NCBI RefSeq assembly: GCF_022557175.1
Contig: NZ_CP092915.1
Span: 124,001 to 188,000 of the forward strand
Reading direction: 5' to 3'
Length of the DNA: 64,000 nt
From: Mycolicibacterium sp. YH-1
GTDB taxonomy: Bacteria; Actinomycetota; Actinomycetes; Mycobacteriales; Mycobacteriaceae
A program made the position numbers and the translations under genes. How positions within the stretch are numbered: position 1 is the first letter of the stretch; each line of letters begins with the position of its first letter. Positions 34,541-43,497 of the stretch are shown piece by piece. The notes under the pieces were generated by a model. That model saw only the letters and a list, made by a program, of their open reading frames with translations. It was not told the origin of the DNA and ran no database searches.

Positions 34541-35791
34541 ATGACAGAGACCGCCCTCGAGAATCTGACACAGCGCCTCAAGCAGGCTATTCCGGCGCTG
34601 ATCGACAACGCGCCCGTCTTCCTCGACGCTCCCTCGGGCACCCAGATGCCCCGCACCGTGCTCGACGCGATGAACCAGTACGTCACCGTCGGCACGGCCA
34701 ACCGCGGGGGCATCTTCCCCACCAGCCTCGAAACCGAATCGCTGCTGCTCGATACGCGACGCAAGGTGTGCGCACTGCTGGGTGCATCCGACCACCAGGT
34801 CGTCTTTGGGCAGAACATGACCTCGCTGGCGTTCAACGCCGCCTCGTCGCTGCGTCGCGACTGGGCAGACCCGAGTAAGAGCGTGGTGGTCTCCGAACTC
34901 GACCACCACGCCAACATCGATCCGTGGATCAGCTGCGCCGACGACGCGGGCATGGCCGCACGTTGGCTGCCCGTCGACCCGCACCGCTACTGCCTGGACC
35001 TCAGCGGTCTCGACGCACTCGTCGACGACGACTGCGCCTTGGTGGCGGTCGGGCTGTCCTCCAACGCGGTGGGAACCGCGTCCGACATCGGCCCCATTAT
35101 CGACCGCGCCCGCAGCGTGGGCGCGGTCTCGGTCGTCGACGCCGTGCACGGCCTGTCCCACATCCCCGTCGACGTTGACGAACTCGGCGCCGACATCACG
35201 TTCTTCTCGGCGTACAAGATCTTCGGACCACACATCGGGGCCATGGTCATCAGAAACGACGCCCTCGACCGCATCCGGTTCCACAAACTCGCGCCAGCAC
35301 CGCGCACCGGATACGGCAAGGCCGAACTCGGTACGCAGAACATGGAGGCAGTCGCTGGTCTGTCGGCCACGATCGACTTCGTCGCCTCCTTCGGCGACGA
35401 CGTCTCGGCAGACCTGCGACACCAAATCACCTCGGCCATCGGCAACTTCGCTCGCTGCGAAGAAGAGCTCACCGACCACTTCGTCGCCGGTCTGCAAACC
35501 ATCGACGGGGTCACCCTGGCCCGCGCCCCCCACGGCATCCCCAAGACATCGACGGTGGCGTTCACAGTGACTGCGGCGAGCCCCGAGTCGGTTGCCTTCG
35601 CCTGCGCCAAAGAAGGCGTCTACATCACCCATGGCGACTTCTATGCCCGCACCCTGGCCGAACGCACCGACGTCGCCCACGCCGGGGGATGGCTGCGGGC
35701 GGGCATCGCCCCCTACCACGACCGGGACGATATCGACCGGGCCCTGAACGTGCTTGACCGCGCCATCCGCCTCGCCCGACGGCAGCCCTGA
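34541..35791 (+). CDS. class V aminotransferase-fold PLP enzyme
   Basis: 416 residues of the class V (cysteine-desulfurase-like) fold. PLP contacts: VSELDHHANIDPW (His stacking), VDAVHGLSHIP with Asp200, and the Schiff-base Lys226 in FFSAYKIFGPHIG. The C-terminal loop that carries the catalytic Cys of desulfurases reads YITHGDFYARTL here, without Cys, so it is not a desulfurase; a beta-lyase, epimerase or kynureninase-like reaction is likelier. ATG 34541 is eight bases downstream of the cyclase stop. Confidence 0.85.
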   Translation: MTETALENLTQRLKQAIPALIDNAPVFLDAPSGTQMPRTVLDAMNQYVTVGTANRGGIFPTSLETESLLLDTRRKVCALLGASDHQVVFGQNMTSLAFNAASSLRRDWADPSKSVVVSELDHHANIDPWISCADDAGMAARWLPVDPHRYCLDLSGLDALVDDDCALVAVGLSSNAVGTASDIGPIIDRARSVGAVSVVDAVHGLSHIPVDVDELGADITFFSAYKIFGPHIGAMVIRNDALDRIRFHKLAPAPRTGYGKAELGTQNMEAVAGLSATIDFVASFGDDVSADLRHQITSAIGNFARCEEELTDHFVAGLQTIDGVTLARAPHGIPKTSTVAFTVTAASPESVAFACAKEGVYITHGDFYARTLAERTDVAHAGGWLRAGIAPYHDRDDIDRALNVLDRAIRLARRQP

Positions 35792-35833
35792 CCCCAGCAG
35801 CCACACTCCCACCCACGAAACGGAGACTGACCC

Positions 35834-36607
35834 ATGGATCTCTCACAAGACGTCGTACTCGTCACCGGCGCCTCATCCGGCAGCGGCGCCGCGCACGCAC
35901 GCGCCTTCATCGCCGCCGGGGCGCGCGTCGTTCTCGGCGACGTCCTCGACGAGCAGGGCACCGCCTTGGCCGGCGAACTCGGCGAACGGGCACGCTATGT
36001 GCACCTCGACGTCAGCCAGGAGCCGCACTGGGTTGAGGCCATCGCGGCCACAGAACAAGCCTTCGGGACCGTCACCGTGCTGGTCAACAATGCTGGCGTC
36101 GTCCACGACGCCCCGCTGACCGACTACGAGCTGGCAGACTGGCACCGTGTTCTCGACATCAACCTGACCGGGGTGTTCCTCGGCATGAAGCACGTCGCCC
36201 CGGGCATGAAGTCGCTGCGCCGCGGTTCCATCATTAACGTCTCGTCGGTCATGGGCCAACGCGGCGCCGCCCACTCATACTCCTACGTCGCCTCCAAATG
36301 GGGTATCCGCGGACTGACCCGTTCGGCGGCCATCGAACTGGGCGGCTACGGCGTCCGAGTCAACACCGTCCTGCCTGGCTTCATCCAGACCGCCATGACC
36401 GCCGCCGACGACCCCGCCGACCTGGAGATCCCGCTGCGACGCAGCGCCACACCCGAAGAACTCGCACCGACCATGTTGTTTTTGGCTAGCGACGCCTCGT
36501 CGTTCATGACAGCTGCCGAACTCGACGTCAACGGTGGCCAACTGGCTAACATCGCCCGATATGATGCACTGCACGGGGTCGACCTGACCACGCCGGTGCC
36601 GGACTGA
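35834..36607 (+). CDS. short-chain dehydrogenase/reductase
   Basis: 257 residues, classical SDR. Cofactor motif VTGASSGSGAAHA near residues 11-23, with Asp after strand 2 (GDVLDEQG) indicating NAD(H), NNAG in VLVNNAGVVHD, and catalytic Ser-Tyr-Lys in NVSSVMG and SYVASKWG. C-terminal AELDVNGGQ is standard. SD GGAGA precedes the ATG. It oxidises or reduces a hydroxyl/keto group in the pathway. Confidence 0.9.
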   Translation: MDLSQDVVLVTGASSGSGAAHARAFIAAGARVVLGDVLDEQGTALAGELGERARYVHLDVSQEPHWVEAIAATEQAFGTVTVLVNNAGVVHDAPLTDYELADWHRVLDINLTGVFLGMKHVAPGMKSLRRGSIINVSSVMGQRGAAHSYSYVASKWGIRGLTRSAAIELGGYGVRVNTVLPGFIQTAMTAADDPADLEIPLRRSATPEELAPTMLFLASDASSFMTAAELDVNGGQLANIARYDALHGVDLTTPVPD

Positions 36608-36665
36608 CATGTCGACCTCGAACAACCAGCGACGCAGTTCACGACGCGTGAAGGAGGCGACCGAC

Positions 36666-37229
36666 GTGGCCGACACACCAGACCCGCTGACGATCCGCGA
36701 CGTGGCCGCCAAGGACCTCACGGCGTTGCCGCTCGACGACACCGACCTGGCGATCCTGCGCGAGCTGGTCGACGACGCCCGCGTCTCCCAACGCGCACTG
36801 GCCGCCAAGCTCGGGATCTCGGCACCCACCGTCGGAGAACGCATGACGCGCCTGGAACGCAACGGCGTCATCACCCGATACACCGTCGAGATCGACATGG
36901 CAGCGATCGGTTACCCCCAGACCGTCCATCTCGCGCTGGAATCCGTTGAGCGCGAGAAGGTTCCAGTGATCATGCAGAGGCTCGCGGAAATCGATGAGAT
37001 CGAAAGCGTCTCACTGATCACGGGCCAATGGGATCTCATCGTCAAACTACGCACCAGGGACTACACGCACTTCCGGTCCGTGCTCATGGACAAGGTGTGG
37101 GCGATTCCCGGCATGACCAGCATGACGACGATGATGAGCATCGCCGAAACTCCCCCCAAGAACTTCGCCCAGGGAATCCTGGCCGCCCTGGCCGAGCAAC
37201 GCAATCCAGGCGACGAAGCGACCGGGTAA
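36666..37229 (+). CDS. Lrp/AsnC family regulator
   Basis: 187 residues if started at the GTG 36666, which has a strong AAGGAGG eight bases upstream; an in-frame ATG at 36609, right after the SDR stop, would add 19 basic residues. HTH: LRELVDDARVSQRALAAKLG and ISAPTVGERMTRLERNGVIT; then the RAM ligand domain (VSLITGQWDLIVKLRTRDYT). It most likely senses the operon's substrate or product and controls its own operon, possibly at the palindromes before the permease gene. Confidence 0.88.
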   Translation: MADTPDPLTIRDVAAKDLTALPLDDTDLAILRELVDDARVSQRALAAKLGISAPTVGERMTRLERNGVITRYTVEIDMAAIGYPQTVHLALESVEREKVPVIMQRLAEIDEIESVSLITGQWDLIVKLRTRDYTHFRSVLMDKVWAIPGMTSMTTMMSIAETPPKNFAQGILAALAEQRNPGDEATG

Positions 37230-37401
37230 ACACCCCATCGAAAGCGCGGAGCCCATTCGCGGGCACTGTAAATGTCTACACATCACAACAAATGAGCTTG
37301 GCTCGGCGACGGCGCGGTAGCGAGGGGTTTCGCGCCGCACCGATGCGGCCCATCGCCGCGCACTCCGACTCGCCACCGGCCCAACCGAGAGGATCCCCAC
37401 G

Positions 37402-38283
37402 ATGCAGACAGTTCTCAGCCACGATGGCCAACCGGTAACCCACGGCCGGGCATCCATCAACGGCACCCGAATCCACTACGTCACCGCCGGCAGCGGCGCA
37501 CCCCTGGTCCTCATCCATGGAGTGCCGAAGAGCTGGTACTACTGGCACCGGATAATCCCGAAACTCAGCGAACACTTCACCGTCATCTGCCCAGACGTCC
37601 GCGGCTTCGGCGACTCGTTTCGCCCGCACACTGGCTATGACATGTCCACCATCGCCGACGACATCACCGAACTCGTCGACCACCTCGGCTTCGACAAGTT
37701 CAGCGTCGCGGGCGAGGACTGGGGCGCGTGCTTCGCCCTGGCCATCGCCGCCAAAAACCGGCAGCGCGTCACCAAGCTGTCCTTCGCCGAATCATTGCTG
37801 CCCGGCTTCGGACTCGAAGATTGGTCACACCTGAGTGTCGAGAACCATCGCAAGGGCCGATTCCTGTGGCACGTCAGCTTCTTCCACGTCCCCGACATCC
37901 CAGAAAGCCTCATCCAGGGCCGCGAAGCGATGTTCTGGTCGACCTGGATGAAGAACGAAACCTACGACCCAGCAGCCATAACGCAAGACTGCGTGGACGA
38001 ATGGGCCAGGACCAGCTCGGCTCCGGGCGCGCTGCGGGCCATCTTCGAGGTCTACCGATCGACGTGGACCAACATCGACCTGACCAAACGATGGGCACAG
38101 GAACGTCTGCCCATGCCCGTGCTCACCATCGGCGCCGAGCACTTCATCGCCGAGGAGGCTCGCCAGCAGATGCTGCACTTCTCCGACAACGTCGACTACG
38201 CCGAACTCGACTGTGGCCACAGCCTTGCCCTCGAGCGGCCCCGGGAACTCGAACGGATCCTCATCGACTTCTTCACGAGCTGA
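37402..38283 (+). CDS. alpha/beta hydrolase, Asp-nucleophile type
   Basis: 293 residues. Oxyanion-hole motif HGVPKSWYYW, Asp nucleophile at residue 106 in VAGEDWGACFA, and catalytic His in DCGHSLALERP. The Asp nucleophile and the HGxP motif place it with epoxide hydrolases and haloacid/haloalkane dehalogenases, not with esterases. It follows the Lrp gene after 172 bp in which no other gene is seen, and precedes the second dehydrogenase/isomerase pair. Confidence 0.87.
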   Translation: MQTVLSHDGQPVTHGRASINGTRIHYVTAGSGAPLVLIHGVPKSWYYWHRIIPKLSEHFTVICPDVRGFGDSFRPHTGYDMSTIADDITELVDHLGFDKFSVAGEDWGACFALAIAAKNRQRVTKLSFAESLLPGFGLEDWSHLSVENHRKGRFLWHVSFFHVPDIPESLIQGREAMFWSTWMKNETYDPAAITQDCVDEWARTSSAPGALRAIFEVYRSTWTNIDLTKRWAQERLPMPVLTIGAEHFIAEEARQQMLHFSDNVDYAELDCGHSLALERPRELERILIDFFTS

Positions 38284-38359
38284 ATCACCGAAACCATTCA
38301 CTGACAACACAAAACAGCGCGGCCTTGTGCGCTGAAATCCCACTTCTAGAAGGAACGTG

Positions 38360-39538
38360 ATGCAAACAACCCCCACACAAGACCGCACGCTGGGTGTGGC
38401 CATCATCGGCAGCGGACTGATGGCCAAGGCCCACACCATGGCCTGGCGCAACGTCGGCGCCGTCTACGGCTCCATCCCGGTCACCCCACGGCTGGTCGTA
38501 CTCTGCGACGCCACCGAAGACCTCGCCCGTGACGGCGCCATGCAGTTCGGTTACGAGAAGTACACGACATCCTGGGAGGACGCCGTCAACGATCCCGACG
38601 TGGACGTCGTCGACATCGTGACACCCAACTGGCTACACCAGCCCATCGCCATCGCAGCGGCCAAGGCGGGAAAGCACATCTGGTGCGAAAAGCCGCTAGC
38701 GCTCACCGCGACTGGTGCCCACGACATGGTCGAGGCCGCCGAACAGGCTGGAGTCAAGACATTGGTGGGATTCAGCTTCGTCCGAAACCCGGCCGTCACC
38801 TTGGCCAAACAACTGATCGAAGCAGGCGAGATCGGCGACCCGGTGTCCTTCGTCGGCGCCCACTCGATCGCGGCTATGGTCGATCCCGAAACCCCGTTCA
38901 CCTGGCGCCAAGAACGCAAACTGGCAGGTGCGGGCGCGATCGGGGACCTCGGAGCCCACATGATATCCATCGCGCGATACCTCGTCGGAGACATCGACAC
39001 GCTTGCCAGCACCTCGTCGATCGTGCACCCCGAACGGCCCCTGACCGACGGCGCCTTCGGATATGGAGAGAAGGCGGACGGCACCGCCCCCAAACGCTCC
39101 GTCGAGAACGACGACATCAGCCTGACCTTGATGCGGTTCGCCAACGGTGCCATCGGCACCATCGAGGCCAGCCGCGTCGCGATCCCCCGGGGCTGGGACC
39201 TGTCGTTCACACTGACCGGAACCAAGGGCGCGGTGCGTTTCGATCAGCAACACATCTACAAACTCGATGTGGCATTGGCCTCCGATGGTCTGCAGCAGCG
39301 AGGGTTTCGCACACTCGAGATCGGACCGGGCCACGGCGACTTCGGACACCTGTGGCCGATACACGGGGCGAACATCGGAAACCACGACCTGAAGTTCTTC
39401 GAAGTCCACGACTTGATCCTGGCCATCGTCGACGACCACCCCGTCTGGCCAGACTTCCGCGAGGGCTACGAAGTCGAACGCGTCATCGACGCCATCGAAG
39501 AGGGAAGCGCAACCGGCCAGTGGGTGGCCCTGCGATGA
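38360..39538 (+). CDS. Gfo/Idh/MocA family dehydrogenase
   Basis: 392 residues. Rossmann motif VAIIGSGLMAKAHTMAW near residue 15, EKP signature IWCEKPLALTATGAHDM, and substrate-domain Asp/His in GAGAIGDLGAHMISIARYLV, where GDLGxH is the classic catalytic His region. It oxidises a sugar or cyclitol hydroxyl. The ATG at 38360 is preceded by AGAAGGAA. Stop overlaps the TIM-barrel gene by 4 bp: the same gene pair in the same coupling as at 24484-26228, though in the opposite order. Confidence 0.9.
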   Translation: MQTTPTQDRTLGVAIIGSGLMAKAHTMAWRNVGAVYGSIPVTPRLVVLCDATEDLARDGAMQFGYEKYTTSWEDAVNDPDVDVVDIVTPNWLHQPIAIAAAKAGKHIWCEKPLALTATGAHDMVEAAEQAGVKTLVGFSFVRNPAVTLAKQLIEAGEIGDPVSFVGAHSIAAMVDPETPFTWRQERKLAGAGAIGDLGAHMISIARYLVGDIDTLASTSSIVHPERPLTDGAFGYGEKADGTAPKRSVENDDISLTLMRFANGAIGTIEASRVAIPRGWDLSFTLTGTKGAVRFDQQHIYKLDVALASDGLQQRGFRTLEIGPGHGDFGHLWPIHGANIGNHDLKFFEVHDLILAIVDDHPVWPDFREGYEVERVIDAIEEGSATGQWVALR

Positions 39539-40419
39539 CAACCTCGATCAAGGCCACAACCAACAACACCCGCTACCCCCTGGGCCTCAGCAGCTACATT
39601 CTGTCGACACCCTTCTCCGACACCTCACTGCACGAATTCGCGCACGTGCGTGAGCTGGGCTACGACCAGTTCGAGATCTGCGTCGACGACCCAGACACCC
39701 TCAGCTCGGCGTTGACACGAAGCGCAGCCGAAGAGTCCGGCCTGTCGGTGGCGGTGACCGGCGCGTTCGGCCCCTCCCGCGACATCTCACACGAGGATCC
39801 CGCTGTCCAACGCAACGCCAAGGACTACTTGCGGGCGGTCGTCGACTTCGCCGCCGCGGTCGACTCCCCGTACGTGGCAGGACCCATGTTCACCGCCGTC
39901 GCGGTCAAACTGTTGCAGACGCCCCAAGAGCGTCACCGGCAACTGCAACGCGCGGCCGGCAACCTACGCGAAATCGCCGACTACGCCGGCGAACGCGACG
40001 TCAAACTCGCCATGGAACCACTCAACAGGTTCGAGACACACCTCATCAACACCGTCGAACAAGCCCTCGAGCTGATCGAACTGGTCGATGCCCCCAACAT
40101 CGGCATGGTGTTGGACACCTTCCACATGAACATCGAGGAAAAGGACCTCGGCGCAGCGATCCGCCTGGCCGGTGACCGCGTGTTCGCCTTCCAAGCGTCC
40201 GAGAATGACCGCGGCACACCAGGAAGCGGCAACATCGACTGGCCCAGCCTCTGGACCGCGCTCGACGACATCGATTACGCTGGCACCGTCGTCGTCGAAT
40301 CCTTCATCGCCACAACGGAGATCGCCCACATCGGGGGACTGTGGCGGCCGGTAGCGGCCAGTATGGAGCAACTCGCCATCGACGCGCTGGCGTTTCTGCG
40401 CGACGAACTGCGCGTCTAG
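39535..40419 (+). CDS. TIM-barrel epimerase/isomerase
   Basis: 294 residues of the AP-endonuclease-2 fold, tagatose/psicose-3-epimerase-like. Metal ligands: Glu in KLAMEPLNRFE, Asp in GMVLDTFHMNIEE, Glu in TVVVESF. The fourth ligand, normally His three residues before the SEN motif, reads Gln here (FAFQASENDRGTPGSG). That substitution may alter metal binding or chemistry, for example toward a lyase. Translationally coupled to the dehydrogenase upstream. Confidence 0.82.
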   Translation: MTTSIKATTNNTRYPLGLSSYILSTPFSDTSLHEFAHVRELGYDQFEICVDDPDTLSSALTRSAAEESGLSVAVTGAFGPSRDISHEDPAVQRNAKDYLRAVVDFAAAVDSPYVAGPMFTAVAVKLLQTPQERHRQLQRAAGNLREIADYAGERDVKLAMEPLNRFETHLINTVEQALELIELVDAPNIGMVLDTFHMNIEEKDLGAAIRLAGDRVFAFQASENDRGTPGSGNIDWPSLWTALDDIDYAGTVVVESFIATTEIAHIGGLWRPVAASMEQLAIDALAFLRDELRV

Positions 40420-40592
40420 CCGCGAGGCGCCCAGACTCTTGCCCCACATTGCGGAGCCTCGGGTTGCCTATCCGTAGATGACGCAGTGCTCGCGACGTTC
40501 GTCTTCCGCGGCCGACGCCATCACCACCTGGGGCGAGTCAAGCTCGCGCGCTCGATACGCACCATCCCTACCATAGTGAGGACGTCACACCG

Positions 40593-41753
40593 ATGACCGA
40601 CGATGGCACGGTCGGCCGCTTCAGTGGCTACCCTGAAATAGTCTCGGCGCCAACAGGGTTCTTCCGCACGGAACGCATCGATGGCAGCTGGTGGCTTATC
40701 ACGCCGGACGGATTCGGCTTCATCTCAGTGGGTCTCAACCACCTCGACGACACCGACCTGAGATATCCGCACAACTTCGAGATCTGGCAACGCAGATACG
40801 GCTCGCGGGGACGCTGGATCGATGCTGCCACCACCGACCTGCGGCAGTGGGGATTCAACACCCTCGGCTGGACCCGCCAATGGGTCAGCGCTCGACACCA
40901 CCACGACATCGACTGGGTGATACCACTGAACCTCGGCCACGGCAAGGAGTGGTCGAGCGATGAGCTGCAGCGCACCGGCATGCCCTATGTGCAACAACTG
41001 ACCGTTGCAGAGATCGAGGGATGGAACGGTAATCCGCGCTGGCCCGACGTGTTCTCCTCCGAATTCGACGAACACTGCGCATGGCTGGCACGTGAATACT
41101 GCTCCCGCGTCGCTGACGACCCACATCTCATCGGCTACTTCCTCACCGACATCCCCTCGTGGTTACCCCACGCCTCCGGCGGCAACTTCACCGGACTCGA
41201 TGACTCAGTCCTGCAAGGAACCTCGCACGATCTCGCTACGATCGCCGACCAGTACTACAGCACCATCACCCGACACATTCGAGCCTACGACCCCAACCAC
41301 CTGATCCTGGGCGATCGCTACAACGGGAACATGGGCATCCCCACCGAAGTCCTACACGCCGCCGCCCCCTACATCGACGTGCTGTCGGTGCAGTACTTCG
41401 CCGGCAACGACGCCGCCGGCTACGCCACGATGCGCGACGACCTGGCCGGGTGGAGCGCCGAGGTCGACCTGCCCGTCATCGTCGCCGACATCGGAAACTG
41501 CGCGCCCACACCGCTCAATCCCGACCGAGACTGCGGACTGATCGACCACGCCGACCGCGGCCGCCACTACGTACAAGCGTTCGGCAGCATCGTGGCTGAA
41601 CCCTGGCTCATCGGGTGGCACTGGTGCTCCTATCTGGAGAACACCGCCCGCGGATGGGGTTTGAAAGATCCCTACGACGAGCCCCACACCGACTTGACCA
41701 AGCCCCTCACAGAGTTCAATCATTCCGTTCACCAACGAAAGAGCAACCGGTGA
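40593..41753 (+). CDS. agarase-like glycoside-hydrolase-fold protein
   Basis: 386 residues without a signal peptide. The start of the domain (SWWLITPDGFGFISVGLNH) and segments such as RWPDVFSSEFDEHCAWLARE and HLIGYFLTDIPSW match beta-agarase-like clan GH-A proteins. In those enzymes the acid/base Glu sits in a 'DNE' after GYF; here the residues are TDIP. The nucleophile strand, normally with TEF, reads PVIVADIGN. Both positions thus have Asp in place of Glu, so it may be a non-hydrolytic or altered cytosolic relative. Stop overlaps the next gene by 4 bp. Confidence 0.68.
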   Translation: MTDDGTVGRFSGYPEIVSAPTGFFRTERIDGSWWLITPDGFGFISVGLNHLDDTDLRYPHNFEIWQRRYGSRGRWIDAATTDLRQWGFNTLGWTRQWVSARHHHDIDWVIPLNLGHGKEWSSDELQRTGMPYVQQLTVAEIEGWNGNPRWPDVFSSEFDEHCAWLAREYCSRVADDPHLIGYFLTDIPSWLPHASGGNFTGLDDSVLQGTSHDLATIADQYYSTITRHIRAYDPNHLILGDRYNGNMGIPTEVLHAAAPYIDVLSVQYFAGNDAAGYATMRDDLAGWSAEVDLPVIVADIGNCAPTPLNPDRDCGLIDHADRGRHYVQAFGSIVAEPWLIGWHWCSYLENTARGWGLKDPYDEPHTDLTKPLTEFNHSVHQRKSNR

Positions 41754-42706
41754 CCCTCGGCATGCCCAGTCGGACTTCGGCACCGCCTCCCGGGAGCCGA
41801 TCACGCAACGTCACCGGCGACATCCAGCACGGGCTGGTGCCCGTCGACACCGGCGTGCGCCTGCACTATGTAGTTGCCGGGCAAGGAGACCCAGTGGTCT
41901 TACTGCCCGGCTGGCCCCAGAGTTGGTACACATGGCGCTTTGTCATGCCGCAGCTGATCAACGCCGGGCGCCGCGTCTACGCGATCGATCCCCGCGGATT
42001 CGGCGACAGCGACATCCCGCCGACTGGTTACGACCTCGAAACCGGCGCGCGCGACCTACATCGCTTCCTCGAACAACTGGGACTGACAGGCGTCGGGGGC
42101 GTCGACATCGTCAGTCATGACATCGGCAGCTGGATTGCCCACACCCACGCCGTCATTTATCCCGACGACGTCCGCCGCCTAGTCTTGTCGGACGCCTACA
42201 TTCCCGGGGTGTCGCCGTCGCCACCTGCGGGCTACCCCGACACTCAACTCAACGCGCGGCAGTGGCATTTCTACTTCAACCGTGTCGAGGGTCTTCCCGA
42301 AGCACTGATACACGGACGCGAAGCGATCTTCCTGGCCTGGTTCTTCGGCCCGCAGAAGCTCGCTCGCACCTGGGCAATCGAACCAGACGCCTTCGATGAA
42401 TATCTCCGCGTCTTCTCCCGCCCCGGAGCCGTCCGCGCTGGACTCAACTACTACCGAGAAGCGTTCAGCCCTAAGGCATTGGATGAAGGGAAGGCCCGCG
42501 GTAGTCACCAACTGTCTATGCCCATACTTACTCTCGGAGGTGAATACGCCGACGCCGACAATCTCTATCACACCGTCCGCGCAATCTGCTCTGACGTCAC
42601 CAATGAAGTGTTCGACGGTGTCGGTCACCACATCACCGAAGAATGCCCCGACGAGTTCTCACAGGCCGTCCTGCAGTTCTGGCGTAACCACCCTACGACA
42701 GCCTGA
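41750..42706 (+). CDS. alpha/beta hydrolase, Asp-nucleophile type
   Basis: 318 residues from the GTG at 41750 (GTGA overlap); ATG 41762 is an alternative. Oxyanion motif LPGWPQSWYTW, nucleophile Asp124 in IVSHDIGSWIAH, and His in VFDGVGHHITEE. Like the hydrolase at 37402 it belongs to the epoxide hydrolase/dehalogenase group, but the two are clearly diverged and not a recent duplication. Last gene of the operon. Confidence 0.86.
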   Translation: MTLGMPSRTSAPPPGSRSRNVTGDIQHGLVPVDTGVRLHYVVAGQGDPVVLLPGWPQSWYTWRFVMPQLINAGRRVYAIDPRGFGDSDIPPTGYDLETGARDLHRFLEQLGLTGVGGVDIVSHDIGSWIAHTHAVIYPDDVRRLVLSDAYIPGVSPSPPAGYPDTQLNARQWHFYFNRVEGLPEALIHGREAIFLAWFFGPQKLARTWAIEPDAFDEYLRVFSRPGAVRAGLNYYREAFSPKALDEGKARGSHQLSMPILTLGGEYADADNLYHTVRAICSDVTNEVFDGVGHHITEECPDEFSQAVLQFWRNHPTTA

Positions 42707-43315
42707 CGCTTGTACGAACAGAACGTGTAGGTGCTCGAGCCAGGCGCACGCTACGTGCGCCTCACCGCCGCCGGTGAACGGTTCGCCGTCCTGCACGACG
42801 CATTTGGCCGCCATAGATGCTCGTCTCTGAATGACGACTATTCAGCCGATCACAGTTAGTCGACTTGTCTCGCATATCTCAAATCGCTGAGGCGCTTGGT
42901 CGCGATATCGCCAACAGGCACGATGCTTGGTCGGTCAGCTGACTGCTGCTACTACAAGCGCGTCTGATGCGGTCTGGGCGACTTCGTCGGCGCGGGTCAA
43001 GGCGTCACGCAAGCGTTGGGTTCCTAGTTCTCGGGCGGCGAGTTGGCCGGCGGGTTCACTGGTCCGCCTCGGCTAGGAGCGTCTTGAGTCGTGCGTCACC
43101 GCGCACAGAACCCAGGTGCTCGATCGTGCATCCATGACAATTCCGATGCCGTTCCCGCCGACGGACGCGTCGCCCGAGATAGCATACAAAGTGGCTGCAA
43201 TCCCGGTGCTGCACAGACGGGCGATCCTGTAGGGGTTACCGGGACTTTCCCCTACTCGCGCCCGTACCACCACCCCTCCGAAACGGATGAAACCGCAGCC
43301 TTGCTGGTTGGCCAC
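42707..43315. other. decayed intergenic DNA
   Basis: No intact gene. A plus-strand piece at about 42730-42815 reads EPGARYVRLTAAGERFAVLH, like the wing of a MarR/LysR-type DNA-binding domain. A minus-strand piece at about 42940-43065 reads LAARELGTQRLRDALTRADE, an isolated helical fragment of an unknown protein. Both lack starts and family context. The remainder shows no repeat or RNA feature. Confidence 0.4.
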
Positions 43316-43497
43316 GTCACGTGACAGAACGTCGTGCATAGGGCTGTCGGACAAGCCGATTGCAGTGTGATGCCATTCCGCGTCTTCGGGGTGAGTGGAC
43401 ATGAAAGTGAGAATTCTCGGGGTGGACATCAACTGAGAACGCCGCTGTCGCCGCAGTTCAGCGCATCGCGAGTGGACATGAAACTTCAGAAGCCACA
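43316..43497. repeat. mobile-element remnant, copy C (left end)
   Basis: Aligns over 182 bp with copy B at 22677-22858. GTCACGTGAC at 43316, GAGTGGACATGAAAGTGAGA at 43393 and GAGTGGACATGAAACTTCAG at 43470 keep the exact 77-bp spacing, with scattered substitutions between. It stops abruptly after GAAGCCACA, with no right end in the following 460 bp. As with copy B, a defence gene follows (JetA). Confidence 0.7.

Noticed and set aside
33639..35791. Assignment of the cyclase/class V pair as kynurenine formamidase and kynureninase
   Set aside because: The cyclase is much longer than KynB, no tryptophan dioxygenase is near, and the operon partners (Gfo/Idh, epimerase, agarase-like) do not fit anthranilate formation.
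34397..35812. 471-codon open frame on the minus strand
   Set aside because: It lies wholly antisense to the class V PLP enzyme and cyclase, has no family features and a composition (Val, Gly, Asp-rich) typical of the reverse of high-GC genes.
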